From the NCBI GenBank assembly GCA_963763135.1, contig CAVXNJ010000009.1, positions 682,001 through 746,000 on the forward strand: DNA of 64,000 bases. Direction: 5' to 3'. Source of the stretch: JANMZO01 sp963763135 (GTDB lineage Bacteria; Actinomycetota; Acidimicrobiia; Acidimicrobiales; JANYDT01). Shown here piece by piece: positions 33,248 to 42,119 of this stretch. A program made the position numbers and the translations under genes. The stretch's first letter is position 1. Each line of letters starts with the position of its first letter. A model generated the notes under the pieces. That model did not search any database, was not told the origin of the DNA, and was given only the letters and a program-made list of their open reading frames with translations.

Positions 33248-34306
33248 ATGCGAAACCCACTGCGTCCCTTGGCCCAACGACTTCGAGGCGTTGTTCCTTC
33301 GAGGAAGGCGGCGGCCACGGTGGGTTTCATTGTCGGCCTGGGCGCATCTGGAATGGCGGTTGCCAGCACGACGGTGTTCCAAGCCACTACGTCACCGGTC
33401 ATTCGGGTATGTGCCGACAAGGAAGGGGAGATGAAGCTCTCCACGACCGGCGAGTGCAAGAAGAAGGAAACCTTGGTTTCGTGGTCACAATACGGACCGG
33501 TGGGTCCGGAAGGGCCGCAGGGACCTGTCGGGCCGACTGGAGCCACTGGACCCGCCGGTCCACAGGGCGGAACCGGAGCGGTTGGTCCAGCTGGTCCCAA
33601 GGGCGACAAGGGCGACCCCGGAGTGATCACCGGACTGAACGGGCTGGCATGCACCGTTGGCCAGTTGCAGGGCACAATCAGCGTGTCGTTCGGCTCGAAC
33701 GGGGTAGGCACAGTGACATGCGGACTGACCGACGCTGACGGCGACGGATCGAGCCCTCCCGCAGACTGCAACGATGCCAATCCAGCGGTGAACCCCGGTG
33801 TGCTGGAGGTCGCCGGCAACGGACTTGATGACAATTGCAACGGTCAAACTGATGAAGCAGCGCAAGTCTGTGTGCCGAACTCTTCTTCGCCGGTGATCAA
33901 CGGCATTCTTCGCTGCGCCTCCGATGGTTCGGGGCAGAGCGTTGTATGCAATGCCGGATTTGGTAATGCTGACGGGATCCAGTCGAACGGGTGCGAAGTT
34001 AACCTGATGAACGACGTGAAGAATTGTGGCCGTGTCGGGAACGATGTCACCAATGCATTTGCCAACGGACTGGCCAGTTGTTCGAACGGCGTCGCCGTTT
34101 TGGCCGCATGCCGCCCGGGTTTTGCCGACCAGAACGGTTCCGTTGTCGACGGGTGTGAGGCGGCCGACCTCGATCGTGACGGGTTCTTCGTGAATGGCAA
34201 CAAGCCAGTTGATTGCAACGACAGCGACCCAGCGATCAATCCGGCAGCGATCGAAGTTCGGGGAAATGGCGTCGACGACAACTGTAACGGGGCGGTCGAC
34301 GAGTAA
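33248..34306 (+). CDS. Secreted collagen-like protein with MopE-type metal-binding motifs
   Basis: 352 residues. Signal peptide/anchor AAATVGFIVGLGASGMAVAS after a basic N-terminus; then a segment with VIRVCADKEGEMKL; then about 14 Gly-X-Y triplets (33494-33620, GPVGPEGPQGPVGPTG...). After that come two copies of the DxDGD...DCND..PAxNP...GNGxDDNCNG motif (33730-33850 and 34170-34300), the putative metal-binding repeat named after copper-binding MopE. A Cys-rich stretch lies between. Extracellular. Genes on both sides also encode exported proteins. The role is not known; surface stalk and Ca or Cu binding are inferences. Confidence 0.85.
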   Translation: MRNPLRPLAQRLRGVVPSRKAAATVGFIVGLGASGMAVASTTVFQATTSPVIRVCADKEGEMKLSTTGECKKKETLVSWSQYGPVGPEGPQGPVGPTGATGPAGPQGGTGAVGPAGPKGDKGDPGVITGLNGLACTVGQLQGTISVSFGSNGVGTVTCGLTDADGDGSSPPADCNDANPAVNPGVLEVAGNGLDDNCNGQTDEAAQVCVPNSSSPVINGILRCASDGSGQSVVCNAGFGNADGIQSNGCEVNLMNDVKNCGRVGNDVTNAFANGLASCSNGVAVLAACRPGFADQNGSVVDGCEAADLDRDGFFVNGNKPVDCNDSDPAINPAAIEVRGNGVDDNCNGAVDE

Positions 34307-34448
34307 CGCAGGACCAGCGAGATCGTCGCCTGCGGCGCCGCGCTTTGCGGCGCAGCTTTGCGGCTGTTGCATTGGTCAATTCACCCGTACCGTTCATGTT
34401 TTCCCGCTGTGAGCCGATGTGCTTCCTACCTCTGCGGGAAGGAAAACT

Positions 34449-35498
34449 ATGCGGGAGTTCTTCGGGCGCGGTGCCCAAGTCAAAAAGTCGTCGATTCGTG
34501 CGACGGTCGCGGTCACCCTGGCCGGTTCAGTAGTTGCGAGCCTCACCGGGGCACCGAGTGCGCAGGCGCTCAGCAAGCAACCGACTGATGTGGTGGTCAG
34601 CAAGCTCAACGTGGCGTGTGAGGTATTGACCAGGGAGAGCGACGCCGTTCAGATCGACGACGCCGAAGACCTTCGTGGGATCGTGAAATACCTCAAGGTT
34701 GGCATCCTGCAGATCAAGAAGTACGACCGGTCAGTTGTTGCGATCCGACCAGCTATAGCCGAACAAAAGGCAGCATTGTCGCTGGTCCACAAGTTCGCGT
34801 TGGCTAATGTAAGTGAGCTTACTAAGTTGACAGCGGTGGCCACCAAGGGCGACGACCTCAAGTTCCTGCTTCAGGCCGAAGCCATGACGAATCGGCTTGA
34901 AGCGTCACGGATGAAGACCATCGACGCGCTTGAGGCGGCCGAACTTCCCGCTTGTGATGCGCTGCTCGACAGCGGTCCGAGCGAAGATCAGAGCCCAACT
35001 CCCGTTGATGTACCTACGGTAAAGGCCGCGCTGCTTCCGACAGCGGTGCCGGCGTATCAGCTGGTCGATCCGACCGCCGACGAGCGCTCCCAGATCCAAG
35101 CCTTGGCTCCCGCTATCGAAGGAACCTACTCCGGCATCACTCTGCTCCGCCTCCACGACGCGGCCAACACGTACACTGCGACCATCGCCGCCTTCGAGTT
35201 TCTACCCGCGGTTCCTGAAGATGTCCAACGACGCTCCGTCAACATCGCGGCGGCGGCACTTGATCTCGCCACTGTCGATCCAGTTAATGGTTTCGATGTT
35301 CGCTTCGGCGGTCCGGTCAAGGGACTCGAAGGGCCGGTGTTCAAAGTCATCGCGTTCAGGGGTCCGCTCCTGATCGAGTTCACGTCGCCCGCGAACGCCA
35401 TCGACGGAACCGCGCTGCGGGCCGCTGCCACGGCGTATCTACAGGCCGTTCCGGCGAAAGCCCCGGCAGATCCCACGCCGGTGTCGGGCAACGTCTGA
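34449..35498 (+). CDS. Secreted protein of unknown function
   Basis: 349 residues from ATG 34449, which has GGAAGGA 6 bp upstream. Signal peptide: IRATVAVTLAGSVVASLTGAPSAQA. The first 160 mature residues are predicted helical (VSKLNVACEVLTRESDAVQ..., KKYDRSVVAIRPAIAEQKAAL); the second half is beta-rich with FLPAVPEDVQRRSVNI and GLEGPVFKVIAFRGPLLIEF. No domain recognised. The 142-bp gap before it contains a GC-rich palindrome (GCGGCGCCGC at 34332-34341) that may end the collagen-like gene transcript. Confidence 0.7.
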   Translation: MREFFGRGAQVKKSSIRATVAVTLAGSVVASLTGAPSAQALSKQPTDVVVSKLNVACEVLTRESDAVQIDDAEDLRGIVKYLKVGILQIKKYDRSVVAIRPAIAEQKAALSLVHKFALANVSELTKLTAVATKGDDLKFLLQAEAMTNRLEASRMKTIDALEAAELPACDALLDSGPSEDQSPTPVDVPTVKAALLPTAVPAYQLVDPTADERSQIQALAPAIEGTYSGITLLRLHDAANTYTATIAAFEFLPAVPEDVQRRSVNIAAAALDLATVDPVNGFDVRFGGPVKGLEGPVFKVIAFRGPLLIEFTSPANAIDGTALRAAATAYLQAVPAKAPADPTPVSGNV

Positions 35499-35681
35499 TC
35501 CGATCGTTTTCCGGGTCGCGTTTCAGGTTTCGGTGGCGAGGCGACGCCGACCCCGGAAGTATGTCTCGGCCCGCGCCCGATCTCGATTCCCGCGTACCGG
35601 CCGAGCGCGTCTGCGTTTCGACCTTTATGATGACGGCCACGACGCTGCAGACGGTGCGGCTGGTAGCTGATTGGTTGCGCG

Positions 35682-38600
35682 ATGGACCAGGATTCGGTAC
35701 CTGTTGGCGAGAAGTCGCGTGGGGTCGTATCCGGCCTACTCGGGGTCCGACCTGACGAAGTAGACCGGGTCCGCCCGCTGTTCGGCGCATCGTTGTTGCT
35801 CGGCATGGGACTGGTGCTGTTCTACGGGTCGGCCAACGCCATCTTCCTGACCCGCTACGACATCAGCGTCCTCCCGTGGGTTTACATCGCCAACGCGCTG
35901 GCGGTGATTGTGGTCGGCCTGGGCTACGGCGCCTGGTCCGCCCGGGTCCCGGTCGCCAGAGCCCTGGTCGCGCTGGCATTAGCGATGTCGGTAAGTGTCG
36001 CCGGCTTGTGGTTGTGGGCCCGGCTTTCCGACGACCGAATAGTCGCGTTCTTTATGGCGATGTGGTTTCGGCTGCTGTTCATCTTTGCCGTGCTGGGCTT
36101 ATGGGAGATCGCATCGGCCGTATTCGACATCAGACAAGCCAAGCGGTTGTTCCCCGCGGTGGCGCTCGGCATGATGGTCGCCTTTGTCGTCGGCGGTGTG
36201 GCGACGCCACTGGTCAGCCCGCTGCTCGGAGCGGTCAATCTGGTCGGTGTAGCCGCCGCGTTTCTGGCGCTTTACACCGTTGTGTTCCAACGGCTGCTTC
36301 GACGGTTCAACATAGGAAGCGGACACGACGCAGCTGTTGCTCCCGCCGGTCCGGCCGAGATCCTGTCCGATCGGTTCAGCCGGCGGATGGTCTGGATGAA
36401 GACCGTGTCAATCCTTCTCATGTATGTCACCGAATACGTCTTCTACGAGCAATCCGCCAAGACGTTTGATTCGGAGACGTCGCTCGCCGGGTTTCTCGGC
36501 ATCTTCATGGGCGCCATGACCATTGTGATGGTGCTCGTCACCGGGTTGGTGTCGGGCCGGTACATCAGCCGCTTCGGGATCCGAATCGCCACGATGACGC
36601 TGCCCGCCGGCATGTTGCTGATTTCGGTACCCGCCGGGATCTACGGTTCCTTCGCAGGAATCGACACCGGATTCTTCGCTCTCGTGTGCGTTGCGATGGC
36701 GATCAATCACGTGCTCGGCCAGGCCGTTGGGGAGCCGGCGAGCGCGGTTCTGTTCCAGCCGATGCCCAAGCTGAATCGCATGCGCGTGCGCCTGGCGGTC
36801 CACGGTTGGTTGGGCTCACTGGCACTGGTGCTCGCCGGTGTCCTGCTGCTGGCTCTTCACGCCATGCATCTGAAAAACGTCGCCCCGCTGTTGTATCTCG
36901 TGTCGGTCATCGCGCTCGTTGGTCTCGTCGTGGCCGCCGCCCAGTACCGCGACTATCTGCAGGCGCTTCGCAAGGCGACGACGCTGGCGTTCTCAGGTGC
37001 CGACGGGGAGTCAGCCGGATTCAACCTGTTGGATCCCGGATTCCTCAGCGATGGGCTCGGCGTCGATGATCCGGGCAGTTCACTGGCTACGGCGTTCCTG
37101 ACGCGATCCATGGCCAGTGACCCCCTTCGCACGCTGCTCCCGGTGATGAGCGCCAACGACGATCGCGAACTGATCGAACTCGTGCTGGATGACTCGGTGC
37201 ATCGTCCGGATGTCGCGTACAGCCCGCTTGCGGTGAGCGTCCTCGCCGATGATTCGCTTCCGCTGCACGTGCGTGCTGATGCGCTCGAAACACTGGTCAA
37301 TCTTGAACCGGCCCTCGCTATCGAGCGGATCGCGTCAGCGATCAACGGCCCCACTCCCGAGATCGCCATCAGCTTGGCGATGGGCTTCGCCGAGTTTCGG
37401 TCCTCGGCGATCGCGCACCTGGCGAGGCTCACGAGTTCGCCGCGTTCACACGAGCGGGTCGGCGCGTGCGAGGTCCTTGAGAACCTCGGCCGTCGCAACC
37501 GAAACTCCACGCCACACCAACTCGGAAGTACCGATGGCGAGAAGTCAGCAACACCTCGACGACGAAGCGCGGCGATTGCTACTGGTGCTCCTCTCCGACT
37601 CCGATCCGTCGGTTCTGAACGCTGCTCTCGATGCGTCGCCGTGGTGGCCCTCGACGGAGGTGATGCGTTCGGTTTCCGCGCATCTTCGTGTGCCTGATCG
37701 ACGCGGCCGTGCAATGCGTGCGCTCACCCGAACCAGCGGGCGCACTCCCGCTCCAGCAGGGAATCCACAGAACATCGCCGAACTCGTGGAGCCGATGCTG
37801 GCTGAATTGGCGACTGAGGCTCGTTCGGAAATCGTCAAACAGGTACTCGCCCCGAACCTCAACGCTGAGGCGCTGGTCAGTCGCTACTTGGTGCCGGGCA
37901 CGCCGTCGGCGATACGGCGGGCTGCCTATGAGGTGCTCTCGTCGAAGAAGGTCAACGCTCCCGTGCGAGAGCTGATGCACGACGATCTTCAATTCGTGAC
38001 CGATCTCGCTGGGATGTGGCGCGATCTGGGGAACGACGACGACCTGGCCGTGGCTCGTTCCGCGTTGGCCGAAGAATTCGATAACGCCCGCCGTTGTGTG
38101 TACTCGGCGCTTCTCGTCGACTACGACCCCGACCGCGTTCGCGACATAACGACGCTGGCGCTGACCGGGGATGACGACGACCGCGCCAACGCCATCGAGG
38201 CCCTCGAGGTTCTCCTGGATGCCGATCAGCGAAAGGTCGTCGTAGGAGTTCTGGAACCGATCGACGTGGCCGAGGCTTCGCGCACCATCGCGTCCGTAGC
38301 CCCGATCGGTTCGAAAGCCGATGTGCTTCGAAGTCTCGCTACCGACTGCCGAATGGGCACCTGGGCCAGAGATGTCGCCACCTACCTGAACGATCGAGCC
38401 GCCGCCGACGGAGGACCTGCCATGAACCCAACTATCGAACGTGTTCTGTCACTGCGCCGGGTGGACATTTTCTCCACCCTCTCGTACGAAACGCTGACGG
38501 AGTTGTGCGAACTGGTCCGTCAATACTCGGCGCCGAAAGGGACGGTGGTGATCGAGAGCGGATCGCTCGGACAGGAGCTCTATGCCCTGGTGACGGGTTC

Positions 38601-38844
38601 CGTCGAGGTTCGATCGCCGACCGGTCGTGTGTGGCGCCTGGATGAAGGGACCGTCTTCGGCGAGTTGGCCATCATCGATCCGGCGCCCCGAAGCGCGACG
38701 GTGACGGCACTGAGCGACTGCGATCTCATCGTGGTGCCCCGCACGGCGATTCTGGCGCTGGCCGACCGCCGACCGATGGTGATGTCCGAAATCGCGCGGG
38801 TGCTGGCCCGGCGCCTGCGTTCCGGAACGGAGAGCAACCCGTGA
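35682..38844 (+). CDS. Nucleotide-translocase-like (Npt) membrane protein fused to HEAT repeats and a cNMP-binding domain; frameshifted as sequenced
   Basis: About 1053 residues when one extra base between 37480 and 37535 is discounted. First part (35682-36960): 11-12 spans starting GASLLLGMGLVLFYGSANAIFL, in the style of ADP/ATP translocase-like MFS proteins. Middle (37000-38400): HEAT-like helical repeats; the first frame becomes Arg/Ser-rich after about 37500, while the next frame continues the repeats (DDEARRLLLVLLSDSDPSVLNAALDA). C-terminus (38430-38830): cyclic-nucleotide-binding domain with GTVFGELAIIDPAPRSATV. Known Npt-HEAT-cNMP fusions support a single gene. The stop overlaps the GTG start of the desaturase. 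Cargo unknown. Confidence 0.78.
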
Positions 38845-39971
38845 GTACCGACGCGAGTACCGACGTGCGCGCCGACGCGGCGGTCGACCTCAAGCTTGGC
38901 GATCTCGACGCCACGCTGGGCGCCGTTCGCACATCGTCGTCACCGCTCGGACTGGAGGCTGATGCCGCTCGGCTGCCGTTGACCGGGCTCGCCGGGACGG
39001 CCGGTTGGCGGCAGTCGTTTCGCGCCTACGAAAAGCCGGATTGGCGGAGCGCTTGGCAGCTAATAAGCGCGCTTGCAATGCTGGTCGCCGGGTGGGTTCT
39101 CACACTCGCCGTTCTCAGATCAAAGTGGTTCCTGGCACCGCTGACGGTCTCAATCGCGGCCGTGGCCGTCGTGCGTTGCTTCATCCTCTTCCACGACTGT
39201 GGTCACGGTTCGTTCTCTCGCTCTCGGCGTCTCAACGATGTGGTCGGTTCGCTGCTTGGCATCATTGTGTTCACCCCGTTCCGCTACTGGAACTACGCCC
39301 ACGCTGTGCATCACGCGACCAGTGGCGACCTCGACCGACGCGGGATCGGAGACATCTGGACGATGACCGTCGAGGAGTTCAGCGTCGCCTCGCGTTGGCA
39401 GCGGTTCTCGTATCGGAGCTACCACAGCCCCTGGGTCATGTTCACCGTGGGTCCCTTGATCAAGTTTGTGATCATCGAGCGAATCGTGACCCGGCCGGCC
39501 ACGACGCCGACGCGGATAAAGCGATCGGTCCATTTCACCAACGTCGCGATCGTGGTGTACTCAGTGGTCATGATGGCGTTGGTCGGCGTTGGTCCGTTCC
39601 TGATAACCCAGGGTCTCATTCTCGTGGTGGGCGGGTCGGGGGCGATATGGCTGTTCTACGTACAGCATCGCTTCGAAGGGGCCTACTGGGCTCATCGTGA
39701 CCAGTGGCGATTCGTCGATGCCGCGCTGCAAGGCAGTTCGCACATGCGCCTCGGACGCGTGCTCCAGTACGCGTCGGGCAACATCGGCTTCCACCACCTG
39801 CATCATCTCGATGCGCGGATCCCGAACTACAACCTGGAGCGTTGCCTCCGAGAACACCCCGAAGCGCGGGCTGAACACGAATTCGGTCTCCGCGAAAGTT
39901 TCGCCGCTCGACGGTTGAAGCTCTGGGACGAAGAGGCCGGGCACTTCGTGGGCTACCGGGCGGCGAGCTGA
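38841..39971 (+). CDS. Membrane fatty acid desaturase
   Basis: 376 residues from GTG 38841, overlapping the preceding stop (GTGA). Three histidine boxes: FHDCGHGSFS, HAVHHATS and GFHHLHHLDARIPNY, the diiron set of delta-12/acyl-lipid type desaturases. The last box is followed by NLERCLREHPEA. About four membrane spans. Introduces a double bond into fatty acyl chains using reduced ferredoxin or cytochrome b5-like donors. Sits in a block of membrane-lipid genes; translational coupling to the cNMP-domain protein hints at shared control. Confidence 0.92.
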   Translation: MSTDASTDVRADAAVDLKLGDLDATLGAVRTSSSPLGLEADAARLPLTGLAGTAGWRQSFRAYEKPDWRSAWQLISALAMLVAGWVLTLAVLRSKWFLAPLTVSIAAVAVVRCFILFHDCGHGSFSRSRRLNDVVGSLLGIIVFTPFRYWNYAHAVHHATSGDLDRRGIGDIWTMTVEEFSVASRWQRFSYRSYHSPWVMFTVGPLIKFVIIERIVTRPATTPTRIKRSVHFTNVAIVVYSVVMMALVGVGPFLITQGLILVVGGSGAIWLFYVQHRFEGAYWAHRDQWRFVDAALQGSSHMRLGRVLQYASGNIGFHHLHHLDARIPNYNLERCLREHPEARAEHEFGLRESFAARRLKLWDEEAGHFVGYRAAS

Positions 39972-39978
39972 CCCGAGC

Positions 39979-40422
39979 GTGGGCGAACAACTCATCAACT
40001 CCTTCGGCCTGGCCGGGCTGTTTGTCGCCGCGCTGCTCGCGGCCAGCCTGCTGCCGTTCCCGTTGGAGGCTCTTGTTCCGTTGATGTTGGCACGTGGGTA
40101 TTCGGCGGCGGCGATCGTGGCGGCGGGAACATCGGGTGGATACGTCGGATCGCTGGTCAACTACCGCCTGGCGGGCAAAGGCGAGCAGTGGTGGCGCGAA
40201 CGTCATCCCCGCCAGAACGAGCGCCTTGATCGCATGACCCGGGCCTTTGCGCGTTGGGGTTCGCCGCTTCTCGTTCTGTCGTGGCTACCGGTGATCGGTG
40301 AAGGAATCACGGTCGCGGGAGGATTGGCCCGAGTTCCGTTGCTGCGATTCTCGGTGTGGACGATCCTCGGAAGAATCGTGCGAATGGCGTTGCTGGTGAA
40401 GCTCTCCCGACTTTTCGTGTAA
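39979..40422 (+). CDS. DedA/YqaA-like (VTT-domain) membrane protein
   Basis: 147 residues, four hydrophobic segments. LLAASLLPFPLEALVPLMLARG near the N-terminus, GGYVGSLVNYRLAGKG and RWGSPLLVLSWLPVIGEGITVAGGLARV match the YqaA branch of the DedA/SNARE-associated family, where the Pro and acidic residues lie in re-entrant loops. Family members are undecaprenyl-phosphate or lipid scramblase-like. GTG start 7 bp after the desaturase stop, so probably the same operon. Convergent with the CFA-type methyltransferase (8 bp between ends). Confidence 0.8.
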   Translation: MGEQLINSFGLAGLFVAALLAASLLPFPLEALVPLMLARGYSAAAIVAAGTSGGYVGSLVNYRLAGKGEQWWRERHPRQNERLDRMTRAFARWGSPLLVLSWLPVIGEGITVAGGLARVPLLRFSVWTILGRIVRMALLVKLSRLFV

Positions 40423-40430
40423 CCGGCCCG

Positions 40431-42074
40431 TCAGTGCGTGCGACTGTGGCGGATGCTGCTCGCCAACAGCCGAAGGCGCTTTCGAAGCGGAGGTTTGCTG
40501 TAGACGGATTCGGCGAGTTTGTCGGGTCCCGCGGTCACGTGGAGCGCAGGGTTGGCGTTGGACGGGATCATGCTCATCGCCCGGTGTTGCATTCCGCCGT
40601 TTGCGCTGAGTCGTTCGTCGACTCGCCAGGTGAACGTGTAGTCACGGCAGTCGTTGAACAGCAGGATCTGGTACACCGTTCCGCTGCCGAAGCGGCTCGC
40701 CCCCATCCCGCATTCGAGGAAGTACAACATCACCCGAAAGTCGCGCTCGCTGATGGACGGGTCGTTCTCGTAGGCGTCGAGCAGGTTCTTGCGCCACCAC
40801 CACAACGTCCAGAAGTAGTGGCGTCCGATGTTCTCGACATCGGCGACGTACATATCGTGTTTGCGGGCTTCGTCGAGCAGCAGGTGCAGACGGATCTGAT
40901 TCGAATCGCGGAAGATGTACTTCTGGATGTAGCCGTCGCGAGGGTGCTTCTTTTCGTGGCTGCCCATGGAGTGAATCAGCATCCGTCCGCTCGGTTTGAG
41001 AATTCGATGGCACTCGGCCATCACCTTCTCGTAATCGTCAAAGGCCAGGTGCTCCCACGCGCCAACTTCGTAGATGGCGTCAAAGGACGCATCGGGAAAC
41101 GATTCGAGCAATGAGAAGTCGGCGTGGTGAATGGTCACCCGATCGCCAACATCGTTGCTGTGCGCGTTTCGACGGGCCAGCGCCGCCATGTTGAAGCTGT
41201 TGGTGAAGCCGACTCCTTCGCATCCCCACGCAAGCGCAGCGTGGGTGAGCATCCCGCCGTTTCCGCAACCGGTATCAAGTATCCGCATACCGGGGGTGAG
41301 TCTCAGCTTCGAGAAGATGAGGTTCATCTTGTTGAGTTGCAGGGCGTCGAGGTCGTCAGACTCGTGTTCCATGTAGCCGCACGAGTAACAGCCAGTTGCT
41401 CCGAGCATCGGGATCATTATGTTGTCGCCGATGTCGTAATGATCGGCAATGTCTTCGTTTTGTGAGTGGTCGAGTCTCCACTTCGCGTACTGCGCCACCA
41501 ACTTGGCCTGTTCTTTCACGGGCATGGTCACGTTGCGATCAATGCGGTTCACCAGGATGAAGCAGATCAAATGGTGAACGGAGCCTCGAAGCATCTCGAA
41601 TTCCCCGGCGAGGAATGCTTCGCCCATGCCGAGATTGCGTTGAGCGATGACTCGGGTGAAGAAGGCGGCATCGTTGATCTTCGCAACCGGGTAGATCCAC
41701 TGGCCGGAGTGCTCATCACGGGTGGCGGCTCGATGAAAACGCTTCCCGGTTTCGAGCAGCAGGCCGAGGTCAGGTAGCGACGGATCGACGCCGCAGATCG
41801 AAGGCTCCACCGGTTGCCGGACATCGTCGTAACCGGTAGCCGAGGAAAGCATCGGCCCGACGCCGTCGATGTGGGCTCGTTCAAGGGCGGCCGTGGCGGC
41901 TTCGCTCGGACGACCGAATTGCAGGGCCACATCTCGAAACACCAGGGTGGCCGCGCCGATTAACGGCTCGCTCCCGCACATCAACGTACAGAAGGCATGC
42001 ATGCTCGAGTCACGTTTGACCGAAGGATCGTTGAGGATCTCATCTGGAGTGCTGAGCCACTTGTATGTGTGCAT
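40431..42074 (-). CDS. CFA-synthase-type SAM-dependent methyltransferase
   Basis: 547 residues, longer than the usual 380-430 because of an N-terminal extension of about 150. ADHYDIGDNIMIPMLGATGCYSCGYME opens the CFA-like domain; the SAM site is GMRILDTGCGNGGMLTHAALAWGC, with AIYEVGAWEHLAFDDY and later ENIGRHYFWTLWWWRKNL matching cyclopropane-fatty-acyl synthases. Methylates or cyclopropanates unsaturated lipids at the membrane. AAAGGACA upstream supports ATG 42074. Third gene of a likely pssA-patatin-CFA operon on the minus strand. Confidence 0.88.
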   Translation of the reverse strand: MHTYKWLSTPDEILNDPSVKRDSSMHAFCTLMCGSEPLIGAATLVFRDVALQFGRPSEAATAALERAHIDGVGPMLSSATGYDDVRQPVEPSICGVDPSLPDLGLLLETGKRFHRAATRDEHSGQWIYPVAKINDAAFFTRVIAQRNLGMGEAFLAGEFEMLRGSVHHLICFILVNRIDRNVTMPVKEQAKLVAQYAKWRLDHSQNEDIADHYDIGDNIMIPMLGATGCYSCGYMEHESDDLDALQLNKMNLIFSKLRLTPGMRILDTGCGNGGMLTHAALAWGCEGVGFTNSFNMAALARRNAHSNDVGDRVTIHHADFSLLESFPDASFDAIYEVGAWEHLAFDDYEKVMAECHRILKPSGRMLIHSMGSHEKKHPRDGYIQKYIFRDSNQIRLHLLLDEARKHDMYVADVENIGRHYFWTLWWWRKNLLDAYENDPSISERDFRVMLYFLECGMGASRFGSGTVYQILLFNDCRDYTFTWRVDERLSANGGMQHRAMSMIPSNANPALHVTAGPDKLAESVYSKPPLRKRLRLLASSIRHSRTH

Positions 42075-42119
42075 ACTGTCCTTTCGGGCGGTCAGTGTTG
42101 AGACGTAGTGCGCCTGCAG

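Noticed and set aside
33494..33622. Direct repeat array
   Set aside because: Short irregular Gly-X-Y codons of the collagen-like segment, not an array.
37249..38844. Separate 436-531-residue gene starting inside the HEAT region
   Set aside because: Its beginning continues the HEAT repeats of the upstream frame; a frameshift explains the break better than a second gene. A start at 37534 remains possible.
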